Of a stretch of DNA of 64,000 nt, positions 17,667 to 26,110 are shown piece by piece; the first letter of the stretch is position 1; every line of letters starts with the position of its first letter. A model generated the notes under the pieces. It ran no database searches. It saw only the letters and a program-made list of their open reading frames with translations, and was not told the DNA's origin. This stretch comes from Arthrobacter sp. CAU 1506 (GTDB lineage Bacteria; Actinomycetota; Actinomycetes; Actinomycetales; Micrococcaceae). The position numbers and the translations under genes are program-made. The DNA lies in assembly GCF_005047635.1 (NCBI RefSeq), contig NZ_SUKC01000001.1:124001-188000 (forward strand), in the 5' to 3' direction.

Positions 17667-18335
17667 TTAGGCGCGCAGCAGGCCGCCGAGGGCGCTTTCG
17701 GTGAAGTGCTCCAGCAAGTCCTGCGGGTTCCGGTACACCTCCCGGGCGCCTGCTTGGGTCAGGATCTGCGCCATGGTTCCGCCGCTCTCAAGGCCGATGC
17801 AGGGAATCCCCAGCTCGCCGGCCGCCTGGATATCCCAGACGGCGTCGCCCACAAAAACAGTGTCCTCGGCCCTTAATCCGGCCGCGTCCAGGGCCGCCTG
17901 CAGGATGTCCGGCGCCGGTTTGCTGTTGTCAGCGTCCGCCGAGCTGGTGGCGGCGGTGATCGACCCGTCGGCGTCGATCACCCGGCGCAGCACGGCCAGC
18001 TCGGCTTCTTCGGCAGAGGAGGCCAGCACGACGGCGAGTCCCTCCGCCGCCGCGCGGTCCACCAGTTCCCGGGCACCTTCAAACCGGCGCAGCGATGGCC
18101 AGTAGGTGGAGAACACGGCGCCGTGTGCGGCCTTGATCTGTTCGTCTCCGGACCGGTCGCGGCCGCCGTCAAGCAACTCCTCGACCAGGCGGCCACCGCC
18201 CATCCCGACACAGCGGTGGATGGCGGCCATCGGAACGTCTACGTCCGCCTGCCGGAAGGCCTGCCACCAGGCCAGTACGTGCAGGTAGTTCGAGTCCACC
18301 AGGGTCCCGTCGACGTCGAACAGCACGCCCTTCAT
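17667..18335 (-). CDS. HAD-superfamily phosphatase (PGMB/phosphoglycolate type)
   Basis: Probable small-molecule phosphatase or mutase, cytosolic. It has 222 residues with HAD motif I LFDVDGTLVDSN (residues 5-16), motif II LASSAEE, the KPAPD Lys of motif III, and motif IV VFVGDAVWD. A helical cap lies between motif I and II. The first motif II residue is Ser in ASSAEE. The substrate is not evident. It is 22 bp upstream of nothing and 22 bp downstream of the GNAT gene, so the two are likely co-transcribed. Confidence 0.88.
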   Translation of the reverse strand: MKGVLFDVDGTLVDSNYLHVLAWWQAFRQADVDVPMAAIHRCVGMGGGRLVEELLDGGRDRSGDEQIKAAHGAVFSTYWPSLRRFEGARELVDRAAAEGLAVVLASSAEEAELAVLRRVIDADGSITAATSSADADNSKPAPDILQAALDAAGLRAEDTVFVGDAVWDIQAAGELGIPCIGLESGGTMAQILTQAGAREVYRNPQDLLEHFTESALGGLLRA

Positions 18336-18357
18336 GTCCGCTCCTTGCCTCGGCGGG

Positions 18358-19266
18358 TCAGTCGCTGACGATGGAGGTTGCCGGGCCCAGCTGCCGGGCG
18401 AGGCCGGAGTCCAGCAGCGGCTGCAGCACGGCCAGCACGGCGGTCATCGAATCGTCCACCTCCAGCTGCACCGGATGCTGGGCCACCAGCATGGCCAGCA
18501 AGGCACGCACCGCGGCCTCGGCTTCGTCGGCCGGCAGGGCGGTGTCGTAGCCCAGCAGCACGTCCGCCGGTGCGTCGGTGCGCTCGTGCGTGTAGCTGAT
18601 GGCGAAGGCCTGGATGGTGCCGCCTTCAGCCTTCGGGGCGCCGCGCAGTACAACCGCGCCACCGGCTCCCGCGGACTCGCTAAGCAGCATCTGCTGTGCC
18701 CGGCCCACCGTCATGTCCGCGCGGTCCCACACGTGGACGGAATTGTAGAAGTCCGCCACTGCCCGGGTCAGCTCCACCGATCCGGTGGCCGCCTCCTCCA
18801 GTTGCGGGCCGGTTTCGCCGAGGGCCGGCAGCGGCAGCGCCCCCGGCGACACCTGCACCACGCGCGAGCTCTGGATCTGGGTCAGGCCGGCAGCCCGGGC
18901 AAACGCGGCACCGGAGGTGTCCGGCTCCACTTTGGCCCGGAGCTTCCGCACGCCCGACGGCGCCTGCTCGGCTTCGGCGCGGAGGCGCGCCAGCAGGTCG
19001 CTGGCCACTCCGGCGCCGCGGTGATCGCGGGCCACTTCTACGTAGACCCACAACCGGTCCGGGTGCAGGCTGGTCTCGTAGACCGCGCCGGCAGCTACCG
19101 CTATCCCCTGGTCCTCCGCCACGATGCACCGCGACCAGGGCTGGTCCGCGGATGGCCTGAGCATGGCACGGAAATGGCCGGCCTGGCCGGTTTCCGGATC
19201 GCCCCAAATTTCCAGCAGGGCCAGGTCATCGTCTTCGCGCCAGTCGCGGTAGGTCAGCTGGGCCAT
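18358..19266 (-). CDS. Tandem GNAT-family acetyltransferase (mycothiol-synthase-like fold)
   Basis: It has 302 residues with two GNAT domains. The first carries the acetyl-CoA loop RDHRGAGVASDLL (about residues 99-111) and a preceding beta strand VYVEVA; the second, from about residue 165, lacks an obvious intact loop. This two-domain shape resembles MshD, but local sequence and the missing mycothiol context argue against naming it so. ATG follows GAAGGAG. A 13-bp exact tandem repeat lies directly upstream. Acceptor unknown. Confidence 0.8.
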   Translation of the reverse strand: MAQLTYRDWREDDDLALLEIWGDPETGQAGHFRAMLRPSADQPWSRCIVAEDQGIAVAAGAVYETSLHPDRLWVYVEVARDHRGAGVASDLLARLRAEAEQAPSGVRKLRAKVEPDTSGAAFARAAGLTQIQSSRVVQVSPGALPLPALGETGPQLEEAATGSVELTRAVADFYNSVHVWDRADMTVGRAQQMLLSESAGAGGAVVLRGAPKAEGGTIQAFAISYTHERTDAPADVLLGYDTALPADEAEAAVRALLAMLVAQHPVQLEVDDSMTAVLAVLQPLLDSGLARQLGPATSIVSD

Positions 19267-19274
19267 GGTTCTCC

Positions 19275-19300
19275 TTCAGCGGGTGCGTTCAGCGGGTGCG
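19275..19300. repeat. 13-bp tandem duplication before the GNAT start
   Basis: TTCAGCGGGTGCG occurs twice head to tail in the short leader of the GNAT gene, next to its ribosome site. Confidence 0.9.
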
Positions 19301-19352
19301 AGGCCCTGGAACGGGCGGTTCCTGTGACGGTAGCGGATGCTCGAGGCTCCTG

Positions 19353-20741
19353 TCAGGCGCCGATCAGACGGGCCGCCAGATAGCCTTCGACCTTGTCCAG
19401 CGAGACGCGTTCCTGGGCCATCGAATCGCGTTCCCGGATGGTCACGGCCTGGTCCTCAAGGGTGTCAAAGTCCACCGTGATGCAGAACGGAGTGCCGATC
19501 TCGTCCTGGCGGCGGTAGCGGCGGCCGATGGCGCCGGCGTCGTCAAAGTCGATGTTCCAGTTCTTGCGCAGCGCCGCTCCGAGTTCCTTGGCCTTGGGCG
19601 AGAGGTCCTCGTTGCGGGACAGCGGCAGCACCGCGGCCTTGACCGGGGCCAGCCGCGGATCCAGCCGCAGCACGGTGCGCTTGTCCACTCCGCCCTTGGC
19701 GTTCGGTGCCTCGTCCTCGGTGTAGGCGTCCACCAGGAACGCCATGAAGGACCGGGTCAGGCCTGCGGCCGGCTCGATCACGTACGGGGTGTAGCGCTCG
19801 TTGGTGGCCTGGTTGAAGTAGCTCAGGTCGGTGCCGGAGTGCTTGGTGTGGGTGGACAGGTCGAAGTCCGTGCGGTTGGCGATGCCTTCCAGTTCGCCCC
19901 ATTCCGAGCCCTGGAAACCGAAGCGGTATTCGACGTCGGTGGTGCCCTTGGAGTAGTGGCTCAGCTTTTCCAGCGGGTGCTCGAAGAGGCGCAGGTTGTC
20001 CCGGTTGATGCCCAGGTCCACGTACCACTGCAGCCGGGCGTCGATCCAGTACTGGTGCCATTCTTCGTCCGTGCCCGGCTCCACGAAGAACTCCATCTCC
20101 ATCTGCTCGAATTCGCGGGTGCGGAAGATGAAGTTGCCCGGGGTGATTTCGTTGCGGAAGCTCTTGCCGATCTGGCCGATGCCGAACGGCGGCTTCTTCC
20201 GCGAGGTGGTCAGCACGTTGTTGAAGTTCACGAAGATGCCCTGCGCGGTCTCCGGGCGCAGGTAGTGCATGCCCTCCTCGTGCGCCACCGGGCCCAGGAA
20301 GGTCTTGAGCAGGCCGGAGAATTCCTGCGGTTCGGTCCACTCGCCCTTGGTGCCGCAGTTGGCGCAGGCGATGTCCTTGAGGCCGTTTTCCGGCGCCCGG
20401 CCCTTCTTCTCCTCGTATTCTTCCTCGAGGTGGTCGGCGCGGTAGCGCTTGTGGCAGTTGAGGCATTCCACCAGCGGGTCGGAAAAGACGTCCACGTGGC
20501 CCGAGGCTTCCCAGACCTGGCGCGGCAGGATTACCGAGGAGTCCAGCCCGACCACGTCGTCGCGGCCGCGCACCATGGTCTGCCACCACTGGCGCTTGAT
20601 GTTTTCCTTCAGCTCGACGCCGAGCGGCCCGTAGTCCCATGCGGAGCGGGATCCACCGTAAATCTCACCAGCCTGGAAAACGAAGCCGCGGCGCTTGGCC
20701 AGCGAGATGATCGAATCGAGGACTGATTTGGCTGCTGCCAT
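19353..20741 (-). CDS. glyS: Glycyl-tRNA synthetase, single-chain alpha2 type
   Basis: Charges tRNA-Gly. It has 462 residues, the class II archaeal/eukaryote-like form used by actinobacteria in place of the two-subunit GlyQ/GlyS. A zinc ribbon is visible: CLNCHKRY and [10 protein letters not shown]. Class II motifs include [21 protein letters not shown] (cut here to its first and last parts: FRNEITPG and REFEQMEME) and the C-terminal [13 protein letters not shown] anticodon-binding domain. It appears monocistronic. Confidence 0.97.
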   Translation of the reverse strand: MAAAKSVLDSIISLAKRRGFVFQAGEIYGGSRSAWDYGPLGVELKENIKRQWWQTMVRGRDDVVGLDSSVILPRQVWEASGHVDVFSDPLVECLNCHKRYRADHLEEEYEEKKGRAPENGLKDIACANCGTKGEWTEPQEFSGLLKTFLGPVAHEEGMHYLRPETAQGIFVNFNNVLTTSRKKPPFGIGQIGKSFRNEITPGNFIFRTREFEQMEMEFFVEPGTDEEWHQYWIDARLQWYVDLGINRDNLRLFEHPLEKLSHYSKGTTDVEYRFGFQGSEWGELEGIANRTDFDLSTHTKHSGTDLSYFNQATNERYTPYVIEPAAGLTRSFMAFLVDAYTEDEAPNAKGGVDKRTVLRLDPRLAPVKAAVLPLSRNEDLSPKAKELGAALRKNWNIDFDDAGAIGRRYRRQDEIGTPFCITVDFDTLEDQAVTIRERDSMAQERVSLDKVEGYLAARLIGA

Positions 20742-20914
20742 GAGGTGGTTCTCCGTATCTCTCCAGGGCCGCTGGGTGCGGTCCGAGGGTTGTTATGGCA
20801 CAGACCCGTCCGGCGGTTCCGGATGCGGATCGGCGCATAGCGAAGCTACAACGTTAGCCTACCGAAAACGCTCCCCCGAACCCGAATAAGGCGCCCGACG
20901 CAACCACGGCTCCG

Positions 20915-21877
20915 TCAGCCGAAGTCACGGCGCCGCCACGGCAGTGTGCCGAGCACGGCCGCCAGGAGCGTCAGCAGCGTTCCCAGCACCGTCGCCGTCG
21001 TAATGATGGTGCCCGGAGCCGGAACGGTGAGATCCAGCAGGAGCGAGCCCAGGATCTGCCCGGAAATCATGCCCAGGCCGGTTTGCAGGACGCCCAGCGA
21101 ACGGACCAGCACCGCCGCGAGCGCGATGAAAACGCAACCGATCGGGCCGCCCAGGTAGTACCGCCACTCGGACGGCAGTGGATTGCCGGTGCCGGCGATC
21201 GCCACCTTAATGCCCCAGGCCGCCCAGAGCAGCGCGCCGCCCACCACGAAATTGATCAACGTGGCGGGCCACGGCGACCTGTAGTGCATGGTCTGCACGC
21301 CGTTCAGGGCCTGCTGGAAGCTTTGCAGGAAGCCCGCGGCCAGCGGCAGCATCACCGGCAGCAGCCAGGCGCCGGCCGGGCCGCCGAGCGAGAGTTTGGG
21401 CGACACCGCCCAGGCCACGGCCACCACGGTCAGCACCGCGCTGATCAGGCGGATCCCCGTTACCGGACTCCGACCGCCCGGGCCCCAGCCCAGCCGGTCC
21501 ACCAGCAAACCCGAGACGGTTTGCCCGGTGACAGCCGCGACCGTGAACAGCGCGATGCCGATCAGCGCCACTGTTTCAGCCTGGCTCAGAACCAGGAATG
21601 CGCCGCTGCAGCCTGCCAGCAAGTACCAGCGCGGGAACTTCCGCTCCCGTAGCGCCGGAACCACCCGACGCAGCCCGCGGCGGGCCGCCGGCAGCAGCAG
21701 GCATAGCGCTGCCAGCAGGACCAGGCCAATGCTGAAGCTGACGACGGCGGCCGCCAGCCCGTCGTCGAGCCGGGCGCCGAGGGCACCGTTGATCCGGCCT
21801 TGGATCGGCATGCAGATACCAGCAAAAACGGCCAAGGGCAGGCCAACGGCCAGCGGAAGACGATGGTGGACAGACAC
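20915..21877 (-). CDS. DMT-family transporter, YdcZ/DUF606 type (copy A)
   Basis: Integral membrane protein of 320 residues with about ten helices made of two five-helix repeats: the N-half begins LPLAVFAGICMPIQGRINGALG and the second half carries NGVQTMHYRSPWPATLIN. It aligns over its whole length with copy B just upstream (shared DDGLAAAVVSFS, PRWYLLAGC, VSGLLVDRLG). DUF606 proteins often occur in pairs and may form dimers. The substrate is unknown; quaternary-ammonium or small-molecule export is a guess. Confidence 0.85.
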   Translation of the reverse strand: MSVHHRLPLAVGLPLAVFAGICMPIQGRINGALGARLDDGLAAAVVSFSIGLVLLAALCLLLPAARRGLRRVVPALRERKFPRWYLLAGCSGAFLVLSQAETVALIGIALFTVAAVTGQTVSGLLVDRLGWGPGGRSPVTGIRLISAVLTVVAVAWAVSPKLSLGGPAGAWLLPVMLPLAAGFLQSFQQALNGVQTMHYRSPWPATLINFVVGGALLWAAWGIKVAIAGTGNPLPSEWRYYLGGPIGCVFIALAAVLVRSLGVLQTGLGMISGQILGSLLLDLTVPAPGTIITTATVLGTLLTLLAAVLGTLPWRRRDFG

Positions 21878-21904
21878 ACCAACTACCTTATGGCCGTGGT
21901 GCTC

Positions 21905-23053
21905 TCACCGCCGTGGCATCGCGTCGGTGCCGGACCGCTCCGCCGCCCCGATCCCGGACCGCTCCGCCGCCTCAGTCACGGGCTGTCCCGCCGGCCGGTT
22001 GCGCAGTCCCGCCGTCCAGCGCGGCGCCCCGATCCCGGGCTGCCCTGCCGTCCTAGCGCCGGATTGCTCCGCCGGCCGGTTTCGCAGTCCCGCCGTCCAG
22101 CGCGGCGCCGGCACCGTGGCCAGCAGCAGCGCGGCCATGGCCAGCAGCGTCCCCAGCACGGTGGCGGGAGCCAGCAGGCTTCCGGGCACGGGGAACCATG
22201 CATCCAGCGCAAGCGACCCGAGCAGTTGCCCCGCGATCATTCCGATTCCGGCCAGCAGGACGCCGAGCGAGCGCACCAGGATGTTGGCAAAGACCACGAA
22301 CACGCAACCCATGGGACCGGCCAGGTAGTACCACCAGTCCGAGGGCAGCGGATTGCCCGTGCCCGCCACCGCCACCTTCACCAGCCAGGCGAGCCACAGC
22401 GCAGCGCTGCCCGCGGCGAAATTGATCAGCGTGGCCGTCAGCGGTGTGCCGTAATGCACGGTGGCGGTTCCGTTCATCGCCTGTTGGAAGCTGCGCAGGA
22501 AGCCGGCCGCCAACGGCAGCAGCACCAGCAACAGCCCGAGGCCGCCTGCCTCAACGGAGAACTTCGGCGACGCCGCCCAGGCGACAGCCACCAAGGTCAG
22601 CGCCGCGCTGGCGATGCGCCGTGCGGTGATCGCCTTCCGTCCCGCCGGTCCCAGCCCCAGCCGGTCCACCAGCAGGCCGCTGACCGAGGTGCCGGCGACG
22701 GTGGCCACAATGAACAGCGCGATGCCGATCTGCGAGACGGTCAGGCCTTGGGACAACACCATGAAGGCGCCGAGGCACCCGGCCAGCAGGTACCAGCGCG
22801 GGAAACACCGTTCGCGCAGGGCAGGGGCAATCCGGCGGATTCCGGCCCGACCGGCGGGCAGCACCAGGGACACCGTCGCCATCACCGCCAGCCCCACACT
22901 GAAACTGACGACGGCGGCGGCCAGACCGTCGTCGAGCTCCGCACCGAGCGCACCGGTAATCCGACCCTGCACCGGGATGGCCAGCCCGGTGCCGACCGCC
23001 AGCGGTAGGCTCAGGATCAGCGGCAGAGGCGAGTTACTGGACACACAGGACAC
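21905..23053 (-). CDS. DMT-family transporter, YdcZ/DUF606 type (copy B), with repeat-rich tail
   Basis: Paralogue of copy A, 382 residues from a GTG at 23053 (ATG at 23077 or GTG at 23044 are alternatives; no strong ribosome site). Ten membrane helices, then a hydrophilic C-terminal extension of about 55 residues not present in copy A, in which RWTAGLRNRPA occurs twice and ERSG units recur. The DNA for this tail carries exact tandem duplications (see the repeat entries). Copy B ends 27 bp before copy A starts, so the two are co-transcribed and probably work together. Confidence 0.8.
   Translation of the reverse strand: MSCVSSNSPLPLILSLPLAVGTGLAIPVQGRITGALGAELDDGLAAAVVSFSVGLAVMATVSLVLPAGRAGIRRIAPALRERCFPRWYLLAGCLGAFMVLSQGLTVSQIGIALFIVATVAGTSVSGLLVDRLGLGPAGRKAITARRIASAALTLVAVAWAASPKFSVEAGGLGLLLVLLPLAAGFLRSFQQAMNGTATVHYGTPLTATLINFAAGSAALWLAWLVKVAVAGTGNPLPSDWWYYLAGPMGCVFVVFANILVRSLGVLLAGIGMIAGQLLGSLALDAWFPVPGSLLAPATVLGTLLAMAALLLATVPAPRWTAGLRNRPAEQSGARTAGQPGIGAPRWTAGLRNRPAGQPVTEAAERSGIGAAERSGTDAMPRR
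21930..21971. repeat. 18-bp direct repeat, period 24, in the copy B tail
   Basis: CCGGACCGCTCCGCCGCC at 21930-21947 and 21954-21971, in the last codons of the copy B transporter. Confidence 0.9.
21989..22109. repeat. 40-bp direct repeat, period 81, in the copy B tail
   Basis: Two 40-bp copies (21989-22028 and 22070-22109) differ at one base and encode the repeated RWTAGLRNRPA segment. Confidence 0.9.
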
Positions 23054-23086
23054 CCTATGCCGGGCGCGGTCAGGCATGATGGAAGC

Positions 23087-23314
23087 ATGGCTTCCGACGA
23101 AATGTATGACGTGCCGATCCGTGACGAAATGATCCGGCTGGGCCAGCTGCTCAAGCTGGCCAACTTGGCCGAGGACGGGATCCAGGCCAAGGAATTCGTC
23201 GAGAACGGGCTGGTGAAGGTCAACGGCGAGATCGAGACCCGCCGCGGGCGCCAGCTCCACGATGGGGACACGGTCAGCTGCAACGGCGAAACGGTGCGCG
23301 TCAGCCGCGCCTGA
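23087..23314 (+). CDS. S4-domain RNA-binding protein (YaaA/RlbA-like)
   Basis: It has 75 residues, almost entirely one S4 fold: IRLGQLLKLANLAEDG, then FVENGLVKVNGEIETRRGRQ and GDTV. Such single-domain proteins bind structured RNA, in some bacteria ribosomal RNA. ATG at 23087 has GGAAG close upstream. It is divergent from copy B and its start lies within 35 bp of that gene, so the two share a very compact promoter region. The downstream side is a long repeat array. Confidence 0.88.
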   Translation: MASDEMYDVPIRDEMIRLGQLLKLANLAEDGIQAKEFVENGLVKVNGEIETRRGRQLHDGDTVSCNGETVRVSRA

Positions 23315-23407
23315 CGGCCGTCAGACTCCTCCGGTGGTCGACCGGTCTCTACTCGGCGCTGGCGCGCCTCCATCGACCCCCGAACGCAGCGAACGCGTGG
23401 AGACCCC

Positions 23408-23531
23408 GGTGGTCGACCAAGAGAGCGCCAGCGAACGCGTGGAGACCCCGTGGTCAACCAAGAGAGCGCCAGCGAACGCGTGGAGACCCCGGTGGTCAAC
23501 CAAGAGAGCGCCAGCGAACGCGTGGAGACCC
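23408..23531. repeat. Three tandem 41-42 bp units within the array
   Basis: Units at 23408-23449, 23450-23490 and 23491-23531 are nearly identical; they differ in GTCGACC versus GTCAACC near the 5' end and a G lost in the second. A partial fourth starts at 23532. There are no variable spacers, so this is not CRISPR. Confidence 0.92.
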
Positions 23532-23651
23532 GGTGGTCGACCAAGTACATGCTCGGCGCTGGCGCGCCTCCATCGGCCACCGGGATCGGCGCCGGCAGGA
23601 CCCCACTTGGCTCCAGCAGAGGTCGGGAGGCTGGACGTAAGTCACCATTCG

Positions 23652-23751
23652 TTCGCTCCCACGTCTTAGCGGCGGCCCGTGACGTTTCCCCTAGTCAGCG
23701 CTATTTAAACGTTCTGAAACAAGGGAAGTTAGCCCTATACGTGGGAGCGAA
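23652..23751. repeat. 100-bp inverted-repeat-bounded AT-richer element inside the array
   Basis: Perfect 13-bp terminal arms TTCGCTCCCACGT (23652-23664) and ACGTGGGAGCGAA (23739-23751) flank a 74-bp core that is much less GC-rich than the surroundings (CGCTATTTAAACGTTCTGAA). No ORF fits. It could be a folded RNA or a small non-autonomous mobile element. Confidence 0.7.
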
Positions 23752-24011
23752 TCACGCGAACCCATCAGTCCGACCCCAGTCCGGCCCTGACGCCCCTCCA
23801 TCGACCCTCGTTCGGCCTGACGCCTCCATGGACCCGAGGTCGACGGGTCTCTACTCGGCGCTGGCGCTCTCTTGGTCGACCACCGACCCGTCTCCCCGGT
23901 GGTCGACCAAGAGAGCGCCAACGAACGCGCGGAGACCCCGGTGGTCGACCAGGTCTCTACTCGGCGCTGGCGCGGCTCCATCGACCACCGGGATCGACCA
24001 CCAGGTGAGTG

Positions 24012-24662
24012 TTACTGGGCGTTCAGCACCTTGTAGGTCAGGAACTCCTTCACGTGCGACAGTTCCTGGGCATTGATGCCATGGCCGATCCCGGCGTAGA
24101 GCACCTTGGTCAGCTCCACGTGCTCGTTCGCCCACTCGTGCGTGAACTCGATCTTGTCAGCGGTGATGACCGGGTCATCCTGGTCACGGCCCCAGAAGAC
24201 TGGCGGCTTGATGGCTTTGACGGCCTCGTCGCGGAAGAACTCGTTGCCGTCGGCGGGCACGGCGAACCCGGAGAGCCCGACGACGGCGGCGATCTCCTCC
24301 GGCCGGTGGCGCAGCACCGACGTGGCCGCGGCCATGCCCATTGAGAAGCCAAGCACCGAAACGCTGCTGTGCTGGCCCTTGACACTGTCCAGCCAGGCCA
24401 CCACGTCGCTGACGGCCTTGGTCACCTTATCCACGGAGAAGTCCGGCTCGTGCATCAGCGGGAACCAGGTGAAGCCCGGGCCCATCGCCACCGGCGCGCG
24501 GACAGCCGCCACGGTGAATTCCTCCGGCAGTCCGGGCACCAGGCCCATCAGGTCCTGCTCGTGGGATCCGTAGCCGTGGAAGAGCACCAGCAGCGGCGTG
24601 CCTGCCCGTTCCTGCTCGGGCTTGGACCAGGCAACCACGGGCTGATAAGTAGTTTCAGTCAT
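24012..24662 (-). CDS. Alpha/beta hydrolase (carboxylesterase/phospholipase type)
   Basis: Cytosolic serine esterase of 216 residues. Oxyanion region LLVLFHGYGSHEQDL; nucleophile Ser in GFSMG; Asp in GRDQDDPVI; His in GIGHGIN near the end, so the triad is complete. Size and motif order match the bacterial carboxylesterase/phospholipase group (PF02230). ATG at 24662 is chosen over one 9 bp upstream; neither has a strong ribosome site. Its 3' end abuts the REP-like cluster. Confidence 0.85.
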   Translation of the reverse strand: MTETTYQPVVAWSKPEQERAGTPLLVLFHGYGSHEQDLMGLVPGLPEEFTVAAVRAPVAMGPGFTWFPLMHEPDFSVDKVTKAVSDVVAWLDSVKGQHSSVSVLGFSMGMAAATSVLRHRPEEIAAVVGLSGFAVPADGNEFFRDEAVKAIKPPVFWGRDQDDPVITADKIEFTHEWANEHVELTKVLYAGIGHGINAQELSHVKEFLTYKVLNAQ

Positions 24663-24741
24663 GCCGTCCATGATCGCACAGAAACGTCATTACTTGAAAG
24701 TTTGAGTTTCTCCGGGGTGGCCGCCTTTTGGTGGGCTGGCC

Positions 24742-24855
24742 GTCGGCAAGCGGGCCGCCGTCGCCAAGCGGTCCGACCGTCGGCAAGCAGGCCGCCGTCG
24801 TCCACAAGCGGGCCGCCGTCATCCAGGGGCGGCCGTCGGCAACCTGACTGGCCGA
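24742..24855. repeat. Degenerate ~19-bp tandem repeat between two hydrolase genes
   Basis: GTCGGCAAGCGGGCCGCC recurs about six times with substitutions and small insertions (CAAGCGG/CAAGCAGG cores followed by GCCGCC or GACC). It fills most of the 230-bp spacer. No coding potential was seen. Confidence 0.7.
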
Positions 24856-24893
24856 CGTCCAGAATCTGCCCGCCGTCCCTCGGAAGCCCGGAG

Positions 24894-25955
24894 CTATGCC
24901 GGAGCGCCGCTCCGCCCGATGTGTGCTGTTAGTTCGTCGATGAACCGCTCGGGGTATTCCAGGTGCGGCGAATGCCCGCAGTTTTCCAGCAGCACCTCGG
25001 TAAAGCGTCCGCCGTTGGCCGCATACTTTTCCAGCACTGCCCGGGTCTGCGAGACCATCGGCTGCAGAGGTGCCGTCTCCTCCCCCGGCCAGCCGGGCAG
25101 CACACCGGCCTTGCCCAGGCAGTTCAGGTCAAAGAACGACGCATCGGAGACGATTGCATCGCTGTCGCCGTGGATCCACAGAATGTCCGGCTTGTCCGTC
25201 AGATCCACGATGGCGCTGGTATTGAAGACTCCCGGCGCCATCGTGTTGAGCACGCCGCGGCGCCCTGGTGCGAAGCCCGGCCAGTTCTGCGACGGGACGG
25301 AATCCCCGGGATAATTGTCGGGGCCGGTCTTGGTGCTGAGCATCGATTCGATCCAGATGTCCTCGTGCGGGGATTCGAAGCCGGCATGCACGTAGGTGGA
25401 GCGGTAGACCGACAGGGGCGCGGCTGGCGCGTCGTCGCTCGTGTCGCCCGCCTCCAGCCGGGCGACGAAGTCCGGGTTGGCACCCCCTCCGCCGGTCCCG
25501 GCGTCGTCCTCGGTGAGCCTCCGCCCCTCCGGACCTGCCGTGCCGCCGAAGCCGTACGGCGAGACCGGCGCCTGCAGCGCAAGACTGAGAACCGGGTGCT
25601 CCAGCGCGTACTGCATCACCACACCACCGCCCATGCTCCAGCCGACCACGTGCGCGGGGCTCAAGTGCAGAGCCTCAAGCAGCCCATGGAGGTCGTCGGC
25701 GAAGTCACGCAACCCGCGGCTTGCGTCCACCGGGGCGGTGTCGGTCTGGCCGAATCCGCGCAGGTCCGGCGCCAGCACCCGGTACTCCGGCGGCAGCGCC
25801 TGCATGGTCTCCTGCCAGAACAGTGAGGAGGAGACGTTCCCGTGCACCAGGATCACCGGAATGCCGTCAGGCCGGTCACCGGCACGCTCCAGGACGTTCA
25901 TCGTCAGCCGCTCGGTCGGCACCCGCCGCGCAGTGATTCCCGCCAGCAATTCCAT
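24894..25955 (-). CDS. Alpha/beta-fold hydrolase
   Basis: It has 353 residues. Oxyanion motif ILVHGNVSSSLFWQ; nucleophile Ser in VVGWSMGGG; Asp in WIHGDSDAIV; His near the C-terminus in ENCGHSPHLEYP. This is a standard alpha/beta hydrolase with an extended cap between the Ser and Asp. ATG at 25955 has GAGGAG upstream; the frame remains open further out but without ribosome signal. Substrate unknown; an ester or lactone is likely. Confidence 0.85.
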   Translation of the reverse strand: MELLAGITARRVPTERLTMNVLERAGDRPDGIPVILVHGNVSSSLFWQETMQALPPEYRVLAPDLRGFGQTDTAPVDASRGLRDFADDLHGLLEALHLSPAHVVGWSMGGGVVMQYALEHPVLSLALQAPVSPYGFGGTAGPEGRRLTEDDAGTGGGGANPDFVARLEAGDTSDDAPAAPLSVYRSTYVHAGFESPHEDIWIESMLSTKTGPDNYPGDSVPSQNWPGFAPGRRGVLNTMAPGVFNTSAIVDLTDKPDILWIHGDSDAIVSDASFFDLNCLGKAGVLPGWPGEETAPLQPMVSQTRAVLEKYAANGGRFTEVLLENCGHSPHLEYPERFIDELTAHIGRSGAPA

Positions 25956-26038
25956 CTGAGCTCCTCGAGATCCGGTCGGCCGAGATGGCCGGCTCCAGCT
26001 CACAGACTAGCCAAAGATTTTCCCGCAGGCCATGCTTT

Positions 26039-26061
26039 CCTGAAAGATGATTCAGGTTTTT
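26039..26061 (+). terminator. Small hairpin with T tract before the SGNH gene
   Basis: CCTGAA-AGATGA-TTCAGG followed by TTTTT, 50 bp upstream of the SGNH start on the same strand. It looks like a weak terminator or attenuator. Nothing is transcribed into it from the left on this strand, so a role in the SGNH leader is possible. Confidence 0.4.
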
Positions 26062-26110
26062 CTACGGGCATCTCTGTGCATCCGCGGCTGCTTGTTGGCA
26101 GGATGTACCT

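Larger units (their letters stand above)
23332..24004. repeat. Cluster of REP-like repeats in a convergent intergenic region
   Basis: The spacer between the S4 gene and the esterase, nearly 700 bp, is filled with copies of one unit in both orientations. Direct copies read GGTGGTCGACCAAGAGAGCG then CCAGCGAACGCGTGGAGACC (23408, 23450, 23491, 23898). Inverted copies start GGTCTCTACTCGGCGCTGGC and end in CATCGACC or TTGGTCGACCACC (23344, 23846, 23952). The outer GGTGGTCGA and GAGACC ends recall the GGTGGTCGA...GAGACC intergenic repeats of other actinobacteria (from memory). Longer open frames across the array are repeat artefacts. Confidence 0.9.

Noticed and set aside
18358-19266. Naming the tandem GNAT protein mycothiol synthase (mshD)
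   Set aside because: The two-domain shape fits, but I cannot see the diagnostic residues and the second domain lacks a clear acetyl-CoA loop.
23408-23531. CRISPR array
   Set aside because: The three units abut each other; there are no variable spacers of regular length and no cas genes.
23450-24076. 208-codon frame across the repeat cluster
   Set aside because: Translation is repeated ASERVETPVVNQE blocks produced by the DNA repeats themselves; no ribosome site and it ends in an unrelated gene's antisense.
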